Assembly (NCBI GenBank): GCA_964651785.1
Contig: CAZYWJ010000073.1
Coordinates: 1-15,707, forward strand
DNA length: 15,707 nucleotides
Direction: 5' to 3'
From: JAKVAV01 sp964651785
GTDB taxonomy: Bacteria > Bacteroidota > Bacteroidia > Flavobacteriales_D > Cryomorphaceae
Positions 15,105 to 15,707 of the stretch are shown here, piece by piece; positions within the stretch are counted from its first letter, which is position 1, and every line of letters starts with the position of its first letter. Under the pieces are notes generated by a model. That model searched no databases. It worked only from the letters and a program-made list of their open reading frames with translations, and had not been told where the DNA came from. The position numbers and the translations under genes were made by a program.

Positions 15105-15468
15105 TGAACTTCAGAATTTGGCAGTATACCTTTATAAAGGTCACCTGTGAAATTCTGAAGTTTGCCCAATACCTTTATAAAGGTTGCCCATGAAATTCTG
15201 AAGTTTGCCTCTGACCTTTATAAAGGTCGCCTATGAAATTCTGAAGTTTGCCCATGACCTTTATAAAGGTTGCCCCTGAACTTCTGAAGTTTGCCCCTGA
15301 CCTTTATAAAGGTCGCCTGTGAATTTCTGAAGTTTGGTCATGAACTTCTGAAGTTTTCCCGTGAAATGTGGAATCTTAACGTATACATTTATAGAAGTCG
15401 TCCTTGAACTCAGAAAGTTCTAAGCCGAAGTATTTCGCTCTTGGTCGTGAACTTTCGGAATATATTCA
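15105..15468. repeat. Higher-order palindromic tandem array, 43-bp period
   Basis: Two related monomers alternate. A (22 bp) has the consensus TGACCTTTATAAAGGTCGCC, a perfect palindrome of 14-16 bp. B (21 bp) has the consensus TGAAATTCTGAAGTTTGCC, a 6+1+6 near-palindrome that is perfect (AACTTC-T-GAAGTT) in two copies. Five exact 43-bp A+B dimers run from 15126 to 15340. A B copy precedes at 15105 and another follows at 15341. Degenerate copies keep the phase at 15362 (B), 15383 (A), 15405 (B) and 15448 (B). A and B share TGAnCTT...AAGnTnGCC and so come from one ~21-bp ancestor. Because 43 is not a multiple of 3 and frames close, it is not coding. Confidence 0.93.
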
Positions 15469-15587
15469 ATGAGCTGCTCGGTTCCTGCGCAGGGTTCTTC
15501 ACTATCCGTTTATAACCGTTACCAACGGCTAACCTATAAAGCCCGGCCACAACGGTACCAATGCCGCATCTATCTGAAAGATTGGGT

Positions 15588-15595
15588 TATATTTG
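15588..15595 (+). promoter_or_regulatory. -7 element of the right-edge gene
   Basis: TATATTTG matches TAnnTTTG fully. Transcription would begin near 15602, putting the 26-bp palindrome in the leader of the gene at 15673. No clear -33 seen. Confidence 0.4.
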
Positions 15596-15621
15596 GTGGA
15601 AACTTTTGAGCATATAAGCGA

Positions 15622-15647
15622 AATAAGTGCAACCGGTTGCACTTATT
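15622..15647. repeat. Perfect 26-bp palindrome
   Basis: Left arm AATAAGTGCAACC, right arm its exact complement, no spacer; CG/CG can extend it with one bulged A. It lies 25 bp before the ATG at 15673. It could be a protein-binding site or an RNA hairpin in the leader; no T run follows, so a simple terminator is less likely. Confidence 0.85.
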
Positions 15648-15672
15648 CGGTTGTTGTAGCCAATTGAAAAAA

Positions 15673-15707
15673 ATGACCAAAGTTTTTAAAATACTGTTAT
15701 GTGGTTT
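15673..15707 (+). CDS. Start of a gene cut by the window edge, probably exported
   Basis: ATG at 15673 opens a frame to the edge giving MTKVFKILLCGF, the look of a signal peptide or lipoprotein leader (basic residues then a hydrophobic run). Only 11 full codons are visible. A full-consensus -7 element is 77 nt upstream and an A-rich stretch directly precedes the ATG. Identity unknown. Confidence 0.4.
   Translation, partial: MTKVFKILLCG

Noticed and set aside
15105..15361. CRISPR array
   Set aside because: There are no unique spacers: everything within the 43-bp unit repeats, the conserved spacers are only ~8 bp, and no cas gene is present.
15105..15361. Protein-coding repeat
   Set aside because: The 43-bp period shifts the frame at each unit and stops occur in all frames; the longest reading is about 30 codons.
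14476..15672. Chromosomal replication origin with DnaA boxes
   Set aside because: No copy of TTATCCACA or its complement was seen and no dnaA/dnaN-type neighbour is present. A plasmid-type iteron origin cannot be excluded, but no rep gene is visible.

Overview
The window looks like a draft or metagenome-derived scaffold from a member of the Bacteroidota, most likely a Flavobacteriales-type lineage. The reasons are: promoters of the TAnnTTTG (-7) type in front of several genes, few Shine-Dalgarno sequences, several TTG/GTG starts, secreted proteins whose mature end starts at Gln, and small gene families that I associate with this phylum. No rRNA, tRNA, transposase or integrase gene was seen. 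A 100-N scaffold gap lies at 7062-7161.

Region 1 (1-7022, minus strand) is one tightly packed operon, read right to left: TetR-type regulator, periplasmic adaptor, RND inner-membrane pump, TolC-type outer-membrane channel, DUF3817 membrane protein, and an AlkB-type 2OG-Fe(II) oxygenase that runs off the left edge. Nearly every junction is a 4-bp ATGA/GTGA overlap or a 1-nt gap. The first four genes make a complete, self-regulated tripartite efflux system; the last two add a small membrane protein and an alkylation-repair-type dioxygenase.

Region 2 (7062-8022) holds the gap and, divergent from tetR, a UPF0175/DUF3368 (PIN-like) toxin-antitoxin-type pair. The two sides of the gap end in the same 55 bases, so the gap is probably an assembly artefact of zero length. 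If collapsed, a palindromic operator (7201-7220) sits between the two divergent -7 elements.

Region 3 (8226-12411) holds an NYN-LOTUS RNA-binding/nuclease-type gene with a UDG-like gene 2 nt behind it, a small lipoprotein, a PAP2 phosphatase and, converging on it with overlapping stop codons, an ArnT-like membrane glycosyltransferase.

Region 4 (12412-14475) holds a secreted PepSY-like acidic protein, two very small basic/antitoxin-like proteins (58 and 47 aa) separated by a hairpin-rich 178-bp spacer, and a convergent FN3-domain protein with a clear terminator between.

Region 5 (14476-15672) is about 1.2 kb without a convincing gene. Its centre is the most unusual object in the window: a higher-order tandem array (15105 to about 15468) with a 43-bp period. 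Each period is made of two diverged 22- and 21-bp palindromic monomers that derive from one ancestral unit, so palindrome centres recur every ~21.5 bp, two turns of the helix. A perfect 26-bp palindrome follows at 15622-15647, directly before a gene that starts at 15673 and leaves the window.
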